This document shows, piece after piece, positions 46,317 to 54,262 of a stretch of 64,000 nt of DNA. The position numbers and the translations under genes are program-made. The DNA comes from Mesorhizobium sp. L-8-3 (GTDB lineage Bacteria; Pseudomonadota; Alphaproteobacteria; Rhizobiales; Rhizobiaceae). The notes below the pieces were generated by a model that worked only from the letters and a program-made list of their open reading frames with translations, was not told the DNA's origin and searched no databases. Position 1 is the first letter of the stretch, and each line of letters opens with the position of its first letter. The stretch spans positions 992,001 through 1,056,000 of the forward strand of contig NZ_AP023262.1 in NCBI RefSeq assembly GCF_016756615.1. Reading direction: 5' to 3'.

Positions 46317-46491
46317 CCCCTCATCCGACCGCGCTTCGCGCGGCCACCTTCTCCCACAAGGGGAGAAGGGGACACTGCGGCAACGCTTCCGCCAGTCGTC
46401 GACGTTGGTGACTTGCACAGCCGGCGAAGCCAAGCTCCCCCTTCTCCCCTTTTGGGAGAAGGGGGCCGCGCGCAAGCGCGGTCGGATGAGC
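46317..46491. repeat. MITE-like palindromic element A
   Basis: About 175 bp bounded by inverted ends CTCATCCGACCGCGC ... GCGCGGTCGGATGAG. Each arm carries its own hairpins (CCGCGC/GCGCGG and CCTTCTCCC/GGGAGAAGG types). The centre (about 46372-46425) matches the centre of element B at 50918-51126. It lies between the binding-protein gene and the DppB-like gene, inside the presumed operon. Confidence 0.8.
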
Positions 46492-46526
46492 GGTACTGGC
46501 CGTCCGGCGCCCGTTCCGCTCATCAG

Positions 46527-48092
46527 TTACTTGCAGGTCCAGCTGTAGCGCGTGAAGTCGTAGTCGAAGGACTGCATCGGCACGGCCTTGAAGCCGGTCA
46601 GGCACTTGTCCATCGCATGCTGCACGGTCTGGGTGAGCAGGAAGACGTCGGGCTGGATCTCGACCAGCTTGTGCTGGAGGTCGCGATAGATCTCGGCCTG
46701 CTTCTTGACGTCGCCTGTTCCGCGGGCGTCGTCGATCAGCTTGTCGATGTCGGGGTTCTGCAGCCATTCCATCGACATCCAGGTGCCGGCGGCCTTGGAA
46801 TGGTATTGCGAGAAGAACATCGAATCCGGCGACGGATAGGTCGGGCCGTAGAAGATCTGGCTGACCGCCGGCGTGGTCTCCACCTTGGTGGCGAGCTCGG
46901 TAATGCGGTTCCAGGGATCGGACTGCTGGGTGACCTGGAAGCCGATCTGCTCGAGATTGGCCTGCATCAGGAGGCTGATCTCCTCCTCGAACTTGGTGCC
47001 GGCGACATAGCCCAGCGTGATCGGGATCGGCGCGCCGGCATATTTCGACTTGGCAACCTCCGCCTTGGCGGCCTCGAGGTCGTAGGTGGGCTCGGGGATG
47101 TCGTCGGCGTGGAAGTCGGCGAAGGCTTTCGGCAGCGGCGTCGACAGCACGCCGCCCGGGAAGATCACCTCGCGGACGGTCGCGTAGTCGGTGGCGAGCG
47201 CGATGGCGCGGCGGATGTGGACGTCGTCTGTCGGCGCGACCTTGGTGTTGAGCTTCAGATAGAAGGCCGTGGAGGTGTCCTCCGCGACGAGGTTGAAACG
47301 GCCCATGTCGACCAGCGCCTTGTAGGTCTCCGGCGACTGGTACTGGCTGGTCATGGTCAGTTCGCCCGATGCCGCCAGCGAGCGCACGGTCGCCTCGTCA
47401 TTGGTGACGATCCAGCGTACCTCGTCGATGGGGCCTTCCGCGAAGCCCTTGTAGTAGTCCTTGTTGCGCACGATGGTCATCTGCGCGCCGCGATCCCAGC
47501 TCTTCAACGAATAGGCGCCGGCGCCGGCGACATTGGTCGCGAGCCAGGCCTGGCCGTCGTCGGAGCCTTCATGCGGCTTCACAGCTTTCTCGTTAAGGAT
47601 GAGGATGGCGGGTACCGTGGTCAGGAACGGCGAGAAGGTTTTCGAAAGGGTGAACTTGACCGTGCCGACATCCACGGCCGTCACCGAGCCGGGTTTCAAC
47701 ACGTCCGCGAACAGGTTGGCCGGCCCCTGATTGATGCGCAGCAGGCGCTCCACCGTATAGACCACGTCGCTCGCCTGGACGGGCGAGCCGTCGGCGAACT
47801 TCGCGTCTGCGCGCAGCTTGAAGGCCACTTCCCTGGCGTCGTCGGAAACCGTCCAGCTCTCGGCGAGTTCCGGGATCAGATTGCCCTTCTCGTCTACGCT
47901 GACCAGTCCGTCATAGAGGTTCACCGCCGCCATATAGTCGGTGTAGTCGGAGATCTTGGCCGGATCGATGGTACCGAAGATCTGCACGGTGTTCATCGTC
48001 ACCACGGTTTCGGCCGCTGCCGGCATCACGCCTGCGGCCCCCAGCATCAGGGCCGCCGTGGCGGTGGAAGTCAAATAGCCTCGTCTGATCAT
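46527..48092 (-). CDS. Dipeptide/oligopeptide-type ABC transporter binding protein
   Basis: Family 5 solute-binding protein of 521 residues. The signal peptide is MIRRGYLTSTATAALMLGAA with cleavage near PAAAE. Family blocks are IPELAESWTVSDDARE, FADGSPVQASDVVYTVERLL, GAGAYSLKSWDRGAQMTIVR and VHIRRAIALATDYATV. The best start is ATG 48092; the upstream in-frame extension lacks a ribosome site. It delivers substrate to the DppBCDF-like components encoded downstream. Given the HyuA and DUF917 genes, a cyclic dipeptide, hydantoin or thiohydantoin derivative is a plausible ligand (inference). Confidence 0.93.
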   Translation of the reverse strand: MIRRGYLTSTATAALMLGAAGVMPAAAETVVTMNTVQIFGTIDPAKISDYTDYMAAVNLYDGLVSVDEKGNLIPELAESWTVSDDAREVAFKLRADAKFADGSPVQASDVVYTVERLLRINQGPANLFADVLKPGSVTAVDVGTVKFTLSKTFSPFLTTVPAILILNEKAVKPHEGSDDGQAWLATNVAGAGAYSLKSWDRGAQMTIVRNKDYYKGFAEGPIDEVRWIVTNDEATVRSLAASGELTMTSQYQSPETYKALVDMGRFNLVAEDTSTAFYLKLNTKVAPTDDVHIRRAIALATDYATVREVIFPGGVLSTPLPKAFADFHADDIPEPTYDLEAAKAEVAKSKYAGAPIPITLGYVAGTKFEEEISLLMQANLEQIGFQVTQQSDPWNRITELATKVETTPAVSQIFYGPTYPSPDSMFFSQYHSKAAGTWMSMEWLQNPDIDKLIDDARGTGDVKKQAEIYRDLQHKLVEIQPDVFLLTQTVQHAMDKCLTGFKAVPMQSFDYDFTRYSWTCK

Positions 48093-48393
48093 TGTCCGGT
48101 TCCCCTGTTGCACTCGGTTTCTTCTGTGTGCGGACTTGGCATCGCCCGCATCAGGGAGGAAAGGCCCCAACCTTCGACATCGAGGATGCCGGCCGGTCTT
48201 GCTTCTGTACGTCGGCAATTTCGTGCGGGCATCCTGTCGGTCCGGCAAGACCTCCCGATCCGGCCGGACTGACGACAGCTTCGCGCAATCGGAGGACCGG
48301 CCTCAAGTCGGCAAAAGGATAGGTTTTGCAGAAAATAGTCTAGGTTTGACGGAAGGGCCGCCGAGCCGGCGCAATACGCATCCAAGCCCCGGA
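48093..48393 (-). promoter_or_regulatory. Upstream region of the HyuA/DUF917 transporter operon
   Basis: A 301-base spacer between the MalT-like regulator gene and the binding-protein gene, same strand. The promoter controlled by the regulator should lie here. The stretch 48300-48360 is AT-richer, but no operator-like palindrome or promoter boxes can be assigned. Confidence 0.35.
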
Positions 48394-50793
48394 CTACGTC
48401 ACGAGGCCGAGCGCCCTGGCGGCGCTGATCGCTTCCTTGCGTTTGGCGCAGCCGAGCTTGCGGTAGACATTGCCGAGATGGAACTTCACCGTCGCTTCGC
48501 TGAGCCCGAGCGTGTTGGCAATGTATTTGTTGGACCCGCCCTCGCAGATCATCAGCAGGATCTTGGTCTCCTTGCGCGACAGGCCCATCTTGGCGCCGAG
48601 CGCATTGGCGGGCAGGCTGCCGCCGCGCAAACGGCGCACCACCTGGCGCACCGGCGTCGACGTGTCGAGGAATTCGCTGATGCGCTTGTCGTCGATGAGC
48701 TCCGTGAGGAACATGCGCTCCTCTGCGAGCGGCGCGACGGCGCCGAGGCGCGAGGCATTCTCGAAGGCCTTCTGCAGCAGCGCGCGGGCACCGGAGAGGT
48801 TGCGCTGCCGCTTGCAGACGTAAGCCAGCCAGATGCCGAGACCGATGCGCTGCCGCTCCGTCAGATGCAGGCTGTTGAGCATGGCGAGCAACTGGCGGTC
48901 GAGATTGGGCCTGGTCGGCATCTCGTTGACGAGATGTCGGAGCCAGATCAGGGCCAGCGCGATCTCGTCGCGGTCGGTCAGCCGGGGCAGCTCGTCGCAG
49001 GCGGCGAGCACCCAGGCCTTGGAGATGCGCGACTGGATGGCGCCGAGCCGTTCGGCCGCCTCCTGCCACCGGTTGCCGTTCTGGAGGACCGCCGCCTCGC
49101 GGATCTCGATCATCTCGCGGAACTGGCGATTGCTGACCTGATAAACGCGCCAGCGGTCGAGAAAGCTGCGGGCCGCGATCGTCGAGAAGTGCTCGCCGAG
49201 CGCCTGGCTGCCGTAGTGCAAGGCAAATTCGATCAGGCTCGGCCAGATCTCGCCATGGGAAAAATCGTCGAGCTCGAGGCTGAGGAAACGCGCCAGCGGC
49301 TCCGGCTTGCCGCCCTCATAGTCTATGCAGGCCTTGAGCAGCGTGAGCAGCCGCTGATCGTTCGGGCTGTCGAAGGAGGTGGCAGCGAGGCAGCCGGCGG
49401 CATCGACGGCATGTTTGCGTGCGGTCAGGGCATCGCCCATCATCAGACGCATGATCGCCCGGTGCAGCGCGATGTAGAAGGACAGGATCGGGGCGCGGGC
49501 CTGCTCGTAGTGGTATCTGGCGCGCGAGGCCACGTCGTCGGCCTCTGCGAAGCGGCGACTGCGCATGTAGAATTCGAGGATGGCGTTGTAGAAGCTGCCG
49601 CGCTCGAGATGGGCATCGGAAGGGAATTCGGCGAGCAGGGCAAAGACCTGCTCCAGCAAGGCGTCGCTGAAGAAGACATCCTCGTAGATCAAGAGCACGA
49701 GGCGGAAGGCGCGGAACTCCTTCGGAAAGGACGAGCCCGGGACCAGCGCCTTGGACGGATCGTTCGCCGCTTCGCCGTAGCGTTCGGAGAGCAGACGCCG
49801 TGCCAGCGCCACATCGCCGCGCTTGCAGGCCTGCAGTGCGAGGCTGATGACCAGCACGTCGTGCCCCATCGCGTATTCGATGGGAAAGCCGGCGAGCACG
49901 CGGTCGAAGGCGTCAGGGCCGTAGTAGTAGATGAAGAAGCGATCGGTCGCCTCGATGAAGGTGGCAAGCGCAAGATCGAGGAAGCCGGCCTCCTGGAAGG
50001 TGGTGATCGCCTCGGTCATGCGGCCGCGCGCGGCATAGGCTTCCGCGACCGCCCTGGCTTCCTCCGGTTCGCGGCAACGCCCGATGAGCACAGCGTCAAT
50101 CGCAGCGGCGAGAGGCTCGCGCAGCGCTTCCACCGAGAAGACCAGGCCGCCCTCAGGGCCACGCCGGGAGAAGGGCGCCAGCCGTTCCTCGTCGCCCGGG
50201 GCCGCCGTCCCGCCGGCGAGCAGGTCCTTCAACCCGACAAGGGTGGCTGACGGCAGCGGTTCGAGAATCTCCGTCCCCAGGAATTCCCGCAGGACCTCGC
50301 CATCGGGCAGGCGACCGCCGAAGCGCCCGACCAGCAGCGGCCAGCCGCCGCTCGCCGCCATCATGCGCTGAGCCGCGGCGGATCCGACGAGACCCGCCAG
50401 TTCGTCCGTATCGAACAGGAGGTCCAGCGTGCCGAGGCAGAAGGCCCGGCCGTATGTCACAGCGCGGGGAAGGCCGGGGAGATGCGCTTCCGGCCGTTTG
50501 GCGACCACGATGCGACCCTGACCGGCAACGAAGCGCTCGGGCAGGGCTTGCGGTGATAGAGCGGGCGGAATGTCCCAGAGCATGATGCCATCGCCATTCG
50601 CCGGCGCGGAGTCGCCCATATGCACCGTCGTGCCAAGTCGACCGGCGAGCTCTGCGAGGATCGTCGACTTGCCCGACCCCGCGGCCGCCTCCAGCACGAC
50701 CACCGGCTCTGGCCGGCCGAGGACGAGCTCGACGAGCCGGCGGCGCGGCAGGAGGGTCCTTCCGGCAATGTCACGCGTCGATGCCAGGCGCAT
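48394..50793 (-). CDS. MalT/LAL-like LuxR-type transcriptional regulator
   Basis: Large regulator of 799 residues. An N-terminal STAND-type ATPase (Walker A EAAAGSGKST, 35-44; LWDIPPALSP where a Walker B aspartate follows) is followed by a long helical TPR-like middle. The C-terminal LuxR helix-turn-helix at about 740-795 reads LSRKETKILLMICEGGSNKY and LGLSEATVKFHLGNVYRKLG. This is the MalT architecture, in which ATP and inducer trigger oligomerisation and activation. It lies directly upstream of, and parallel to, the transporter/HyuA/DUF917 genes and presumably activates them. Confidence 0.9.
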   Translation of the reverse strand: MRLASTRDIAGRTLLPRRRLVELVLGRPEPVVVLEAAAGSGKSTILAELAGRLGTTVHMGDSAPANGDGIMLWDIPPALSPQALPERFVAGQGRIVVAKRPEAHLPGLPRAVTYGRAFCLGTLDLLFDTDELAGLVGSAAAQRMMAASGGWPLLVGRFGGRLPDGEVLREFLGTEILEPLPSATLVGLKDLLAGGTAAPGDEERLAPFSRRGPEGGLVFSVEALREPLAAAIDAVLIGRCREPEEARAVAEAYAARGRMTEAITTFQEAGFLDLALATFIEATDRFFIYYYGPDAFDRVLAGFPIEYAMGHDVLVISLALQACKRGDVALARRLLSERYGEAANDPSKALVPGSSFPKEFRAFRLVLLIYEDVFFSDALLEQVFALLAEFPSDAHLERGSFYNAILEFYMRSRRFAEADDVASRARYHYEQARAPILSFYIALHRAIMRLMMGDALTARKHAVDAAGCLAATSFDSPNDQRLLTLLKACIDYEGGKPEPLARFLSLELDDFSHGEIWPSLIEFALHYGSQALGEHFSTIAARSFLDRWRVYQVSNRQFREMIEIREAAVLQNGNRWQEAAERLGAIQSRISKAWVLAACDELPRLTDRDEIALALIWLRHLVNEMPTRPNLDRQLLAMLNSLHLTERQRIGLGIWLAYVCKRQRNLSGARALLQKAFENASRLGAVAPLAEERMFLTELIDDKRISEFLDTSTPVRQVVRRLRGGSLPANALGAKMGLSRKETKILLMICEGGSNKYIANTLGLSEATVKFHLGNVYRKLGCAKRKEAISAARALGLVT

Positions 50794-50917
50794 CCGATGG
50801 GCTTCCCGTTCGAAAGACGAGAACGCCAGAGCACGGCCAGGAGATCAAGCGGAGATTGGACTCTCGGCAGGCGCTGGGCCCAAGTTCCGAAAAATGCCAG
50901 CGCCTGAATCATGGTTG

Positions 50918-51126
50918 CTCATCCGACCTCGCCCTTTCGGGCGAGGCCACCTCCCACATGGGGAGAAGGGAACGCTGCGGCAACGCTTACGCCGGTCGTC
51001 GATGCTGGTGATTTGCACAGCGCGCGAGGCTAGGCACCTGCCTTCGCCCCTTGTGGGAGAAGGTGGCCGCGCCCACGGGTCTTGCCTCCGGCAAGCCCGA
51101 GGACAGGCTCCGCGCGGTCGGATGAG
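50918..51126. repeat. MITE-like palindromic element B
   Basis: About 209 bp with inverted ends CTCATCCGACC ... GGTCGGATGAG, the same family and centre as element A. The right arm carries an extra 44-bp module (51070-51113) absent from A. That module occurs exactly, in reverse complement, in element C (61801-61844). It lies between the TetR gene and the LuxR-type gene. The rest of the 378-base gap has no gene. Confidence 0.8.
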
Positions 51127-51171
51127 GGGTATGCTTCAACGCCTGCCGGTTTGCGGCCAAAAACCCCTTAC

Positions 51172-51831
51172 TCACGCGATCAGCGGCAGGAGCCGCCGGA
51201 CCTCCGACAGCAGTTCGGGGATCGCCTCGGAGTCGCCGGAGAGGTGCTTCAGAAGGTATTTCTGGAACAGCCCGTCGAACACGGCGTAGAGCGCGGCGGG
51301 GGTGACGGCCGGCTCGCGGCCGCCGAGTTCGGCGAAACGCGACGCCACGCGCCACACCATGTCCTCCAGGCTCTTGTCGATCTCGGTCACATCCTGACGG
51401 AAGGCGTCCTCGAACATGGCCTGGGAGCGCAGGTCGTACCAGAGGCGGTGCATATGCGCCTCCTCGCGGATCGTCTCGCCGAGCTTCTCCAGGAAGCCCT
51501 CGATGAGCTCGGCCCGGCTCTGCGCCTCGGCGGTGACCCGGTCATAGCGGGTGACGCATTTCGCCTTGTAGTGCCGGACCGAGCAGCAGATCAGATCGAC
51601 CTTGTCGGTGAAATAGTAATGGAGGACGCCGTGGGTGAACTCCGACTTCTGCGCGATCTCACGCAGGCTGGTCCTGGCGTAACCCAGCTCGGCGAGCGTC
51701 TCCAGCGCGGCCTCGGCGAGTTCGAGGCGCCGGGCGCTGAACTTGTCGACGGGCAACCGGCGGCCCCGGCCCGTGGGCTTGGTCGCGCGCGGCGCGGTTC
51801 CGATCGTCTGCCGTTCCATATCCATCCGCAT
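51172..51831 (-). CDS. TetR-family transcriptional regulator
   Basis: TetR-type repressor of 219 residues. The HTH is at about 32-75 (ALETLAELGYARTSLREIAQ, FTHGVLHYYFTDKVDLICCS), followed by a helical ligand domain with a BetI-like tail (ALYAVFDGLFQKYLLKHLSG). The ligand is unknown. It is divergent from the SDR/saccharopine-dehydrogenase-like/acyl-CoA ligase operon, with twin palindromes in the 304-base spacer, so local repression is likely. The first ATG at 51831 is used; M4 or M6 are alternatives. Confidence 0.88.
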   Translation of the reverse strand: MRMDMERQTIGTAPRATKPTGRGRRLPVDKFSARRLELAEAALETLAELGYARTSLREIAQKSEFTHGVLHYYFTDKVDLICCSVRHYKAKCVTRYDRVTAEAQSRAELIEGFLEKLGETIREEAHMHRLWYDLRSQAMFEDAFRQDVTEIDKSLEDMVWRVASRFAELGGREPAVTPAALYAVFDGLFQKYLLKHLSGDSEAIPELLSEVRRLLPLIA

Positions 51832-51893
51832 CCCCGTCCGAGACTTCGGTCTCGCCCTCGAGCCGTCGGCCTTTCTTCCATGAAGCGCCTATT

Positions 51894-51946
51894 TTGACAA
51901 GCGTCAAGGTTTTGCTTGACAAGTGTCCAGTCTTTGGACGATCGTC
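51894..51946. promoter_or_regulatory. Twin operator-like palindromes in the TetR/SDR spacer
   Basis: TTGACAAGCGTCAA (51894-51907) and TTGACAAGTGTCCA (51916-51929) are near-identical inverted repeats with centres 22 bp apart, two helical turns. They are followed by the perfect palindrome GACGATCGTC (51937-51946) and a half site TGTCAAG near 51965. These are good candidates for TetR binding. TTGACA also matches a -35 box, but no -10 box is clear. The remaining spacer (51832-52135) has no gene. Confidence 0.6.
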
Positions 51947-52135
51947 ACGACATTCTTGGCCATCTGTCAAGAAAACCGATTGCGCGGAGCGTGAGGAGCG
52001 GCGCGCAAAGGGAGGATTGCCTTTTCAGGAAGATAGTGCCGCGGGCGTTGCCCGCCGGCGAGGCTGCGGCTGGCGCCGCGGAGCGACGGCGCGTGCGCGA
52101 GCCACTGATATCGAGAACTCAGGAGGAGCGAGACG

Positions 52136-52939
52136 ATGAGCGAAAAGAGACTGACCGGCCGCAAGGCCCTCGTAACCGGCGGCGCGCGCGGCATCGGCGC
52201 GGCGATCGCCCAGGCGCTGGCGGATGCCGGCGCTTCCGTGATGATCGGCGACATCCTTGCCGACCTCGGCAAGGAGACCGCGGCCGGCATCGCCAGATCG
52301 GGCGTGAAGGCCGGCTTCGTGGCGCTCGACGTCACCGACGACGGGCAATGGGAGAAGGCCGTCTCGGCCACCGTCGAAACGCTCGGCGGCTTCGACATAT
52401 TGATCAACAATGCCGGCATCGAGATCACCTCGCTTGTGGTCGATCTCAAGGCCGAAGACATCCGCCGCATGCTCGACGTCAACGTGCTGGGAGTAGCGCT
52501 CGGCATGAAACACGCCTTCCGCGCCATGCGGCCGGGCGGCGCGGCGGGCGCCGGCGGCGCCGTGGTCAACGTCGCCTCGGTCGCCGCGACGATCGCCTTC
52601 CCGGCGATCTCGGTCTATTCCGGCACCAAGTCGGCGGTCGACCGCATGACGCGCGTCGGGGCGATGGAAGCCGGCAAGCTCGGCTACGGCGTGCGCGTCA
52701 ACTGCCTCTATCCGGGTCTGGCGCCGACAGAAATGGGCATGAAGCTCGCCTCCGACATCGTCGCCGTCGGCCTCGCCCCTGACGTCAACGCTGCCGTCGG
52801 TTCGGTCGTCGAACAGACACCGCTCGCCCGCCTGGCCGAGGTCGGCGACATCGCCGACGCCGCCGTCTTCCTGTGCTCCAACGAAGCGCGCTTCATCACC
52901 GGCGCCGGCCTGCCGGTCGACGGCGGCATGGGCATGTAA
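52136..52939 (+). CDS. SDR-family oxidoreductase
   Basis: Classical short-chain dehydrogenase, 267 residues, start supported by AGGAGGAG upstream. TGGARGIG (14-21), D39 after strand 2 (favouring NAD), NNAG (91-94), S148, Y161 and K165 (YSGTK) are all present, so it is likely active. It ends ITGAGLPVDGGMGM. First gene of an operon with a saccharopine-dehydrogenase-like protein and an acyl-CoA ligase; probably oxidises a hydroxy intermediate. Confidence 0.9.
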   Translation: MSEKRLTGRKALVTGGARGIGAAIAQALADAGASVMIGDILADLGKETAAGIARSGVKAGFVALDVTDDGQWEKAVSATVETLGGFDILINNAGIEITSLVVDLKAEDIRRMLDVNVLGVALGMKHAFRAMRPGGAAGAGGAVVNVASVAATIAFPAISVYSGTKSAVDRMTRVGAMEAGKLGYGVRVNCLYPGLAPTEMGMKLASDIVAVGLAPDVNAAVGSVVEQTPLARLAEVGDIADAAVFLCSNEARFITGAGLPVDGGMGM

Positions 52940-52956
52940 GGCTGGTACCGATGGGC

Positions 52957-53055
52957 CTCAATCGCCGGCGCGACCCATCCGGGCCGCTTGGCTTTCGCGC
53001 CAACAGGCGCGGCGCGCAGTCGCGCGCTCCAGCGGTCGATGAAATCGACCGCTGG
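52957..53055. repeat. RIME-like dispersed repeat, copy 2
   Basis: About 99 bp nearly identical to 7161-7258, including the CTTGGCTTTCGCGCCAAC hairpin and a terminal 10-bp stem AGCGGTCGAT/ATCGACCGCT. It is located inside the operon, 17 bases after the SDR stop and about 30 bases before the next start. Confidence 0.75.
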
Positions 53056-53084
53056 CATAACACCCAATCTCTGGAGGAAAACAA

Positions 53085-54206
53085 ATGACCGAGAAAAGAC
53101 CCGTCGTCGTCTACGGCGTCTCCGGCTACACCGGGCGCCTGGTCTGCGAATATCTGAGGGAATACAACGTTCCCTTCATCGCCGCCGGGCGCGACAAGGC
53201 CAAGGTGCAGGCCGTCGTCGACAAGATCCCCGGCATCGAGACCGCCGACTATGAGGTGGTCGAGGTCGAGCACACGGTGGAGGCGCTGACCAAGCTGTTC
53301 CGCGGTGCCAAGGTCGTCAACAATGTGGTCGGCCCGTTCATCAAATATGGCAGCGAGGTCGTGGAAGCCTGCCTTGCCGCCGGCTGCCACTACACAGACA
53401 CGACCGGCGAGCAGGACTGGGTGCTGCACGCCCAGCAGACATGGGGCGAGGCCTTCGCCAAACAAGGCCTGCTGCTCTCGCCCAATCTCGCGCAGATGTA
53501 CACGACCGGCGAGATCGCGGCCAATATCTGCCTGGAGACGCCCGGGCTCGATACGCTCGACATATTGGTGTTCTGGAAGGGCTTTCCGACCTACGCCTCG
53601 ACCCAGACCATCTTCACCATCCTCAAGGCGAAATGGTACTATCTCGAGCAGAACAAATTCGTCGAATGGGACGTGACGGCACGCGCCGACGTGGCCGTGC
53701 CGGGCCAGCATGAGACAGCGATCGCCGTGCCGTGGGGCGGCACCGCCCATCCGGTCTGGTTCAAGAACGATCCGCGCGTCTCCAACTGCCGCGTGATGGG
53801 CGGCGTGCTCGCGCGCCCGGTCATGGAGGGCGTGGTGCAGACCACGCAGATGGTGAAGGAGCAGATCAGGCCGCTGCCGCTCGACCAGCAGGAGAAGGCG
53901 CTGGCCGACATCGCCGCGACGGTGCAGGCGGCAATGCCGCCGCGCGAGAACCCGCGCATCAACACCTCGATCGATTCCGTCCATGCTTCGGGGCCGCTCG
54001 GGCGCGCGCATTGCGTCATCCACGGCAACTGCAACTACAAGCAGACCGGCATGCTGCAGGCCTATGCCTCGTTCTCGCTGCTGCAGCAGCCACCCAAGCG
54101 CGTCGGTTTCGCCTCCGGCTGCCAGGCCTTCGGCCATCGCGAGTTGCTCGGCCAATTGCGCAGCTTCGGCCTGGTCATGAACCCGATCCTGACTGTGCAC
54201 GGCTGA
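53085..54206 (+). CDS. Saccharopine dehydrogenase-like protein (DUF5938 type)
   Basis: Protein of 373 residues with an N-terminal Rossmann motif, VVVYGVSGYTGRLVCEYL, as in saccharopine-dehydrogenase-like and trans-acting enoyl reductase families. Next come AGRDKAKVQAVVDKIPG, VVNNVVGPFIKYGSEVVEAC and CHYTDTTGEQDWV. The remaining two thirds match, from memory, DUF5938-type proteins of unknown reaction. The ribosome site GGAGG lies about 9 bases upstream. It is flanked by the SDR and the acyl-CoA ligase genes. Likely a reductase acting on a lipid or aromatic side chain; not certain. Confidence 0.8.
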   Translation: MTEKRPVVVYGVSGYTGRLVCEYLREYNVPFIAAGRDKAKVQAVVDKIPGIETADYEVVEVEHTVEALTKLFRGAKVVNNVVGPFIKYGSEVVEACLAAGCHYTDTTGEQDWVLHAQQTWGEAFAKQGLLLSPNLAQMYTTGEIAANICLETPGLDTLDILVFWKGFPTYASTQTIFTILKAKWYYLEQNKFVEWDVTARADVAVPGQHETAIAVPWGGTAHPVWFKNDPRVSNCRVMGGVLARPVMEGVVQTTQMVKEQIRPLPLDQQEKALADIAATVQAAMPPRENPRINTSIDSVHASGPLGRAHCVIHGNCNYKQTGMLQAYASFSLLQQPPKRVGFASGCQAFGHRELLGQLRSFGLVMNPILTVHG

Positions 54207-54262
54207 CGGCATTCCGGCGCGGGCGTTCGTTCGCGCCGGTCGAACAACGGCAGGAGACGGCG

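Noticed and set aside
613..51126. Repeat blocks considered as CRISPR arrays
   Set aside because: Units are dispersed, not regularly spaced, and there are no cas genes; they are palindromic intergenic elements.
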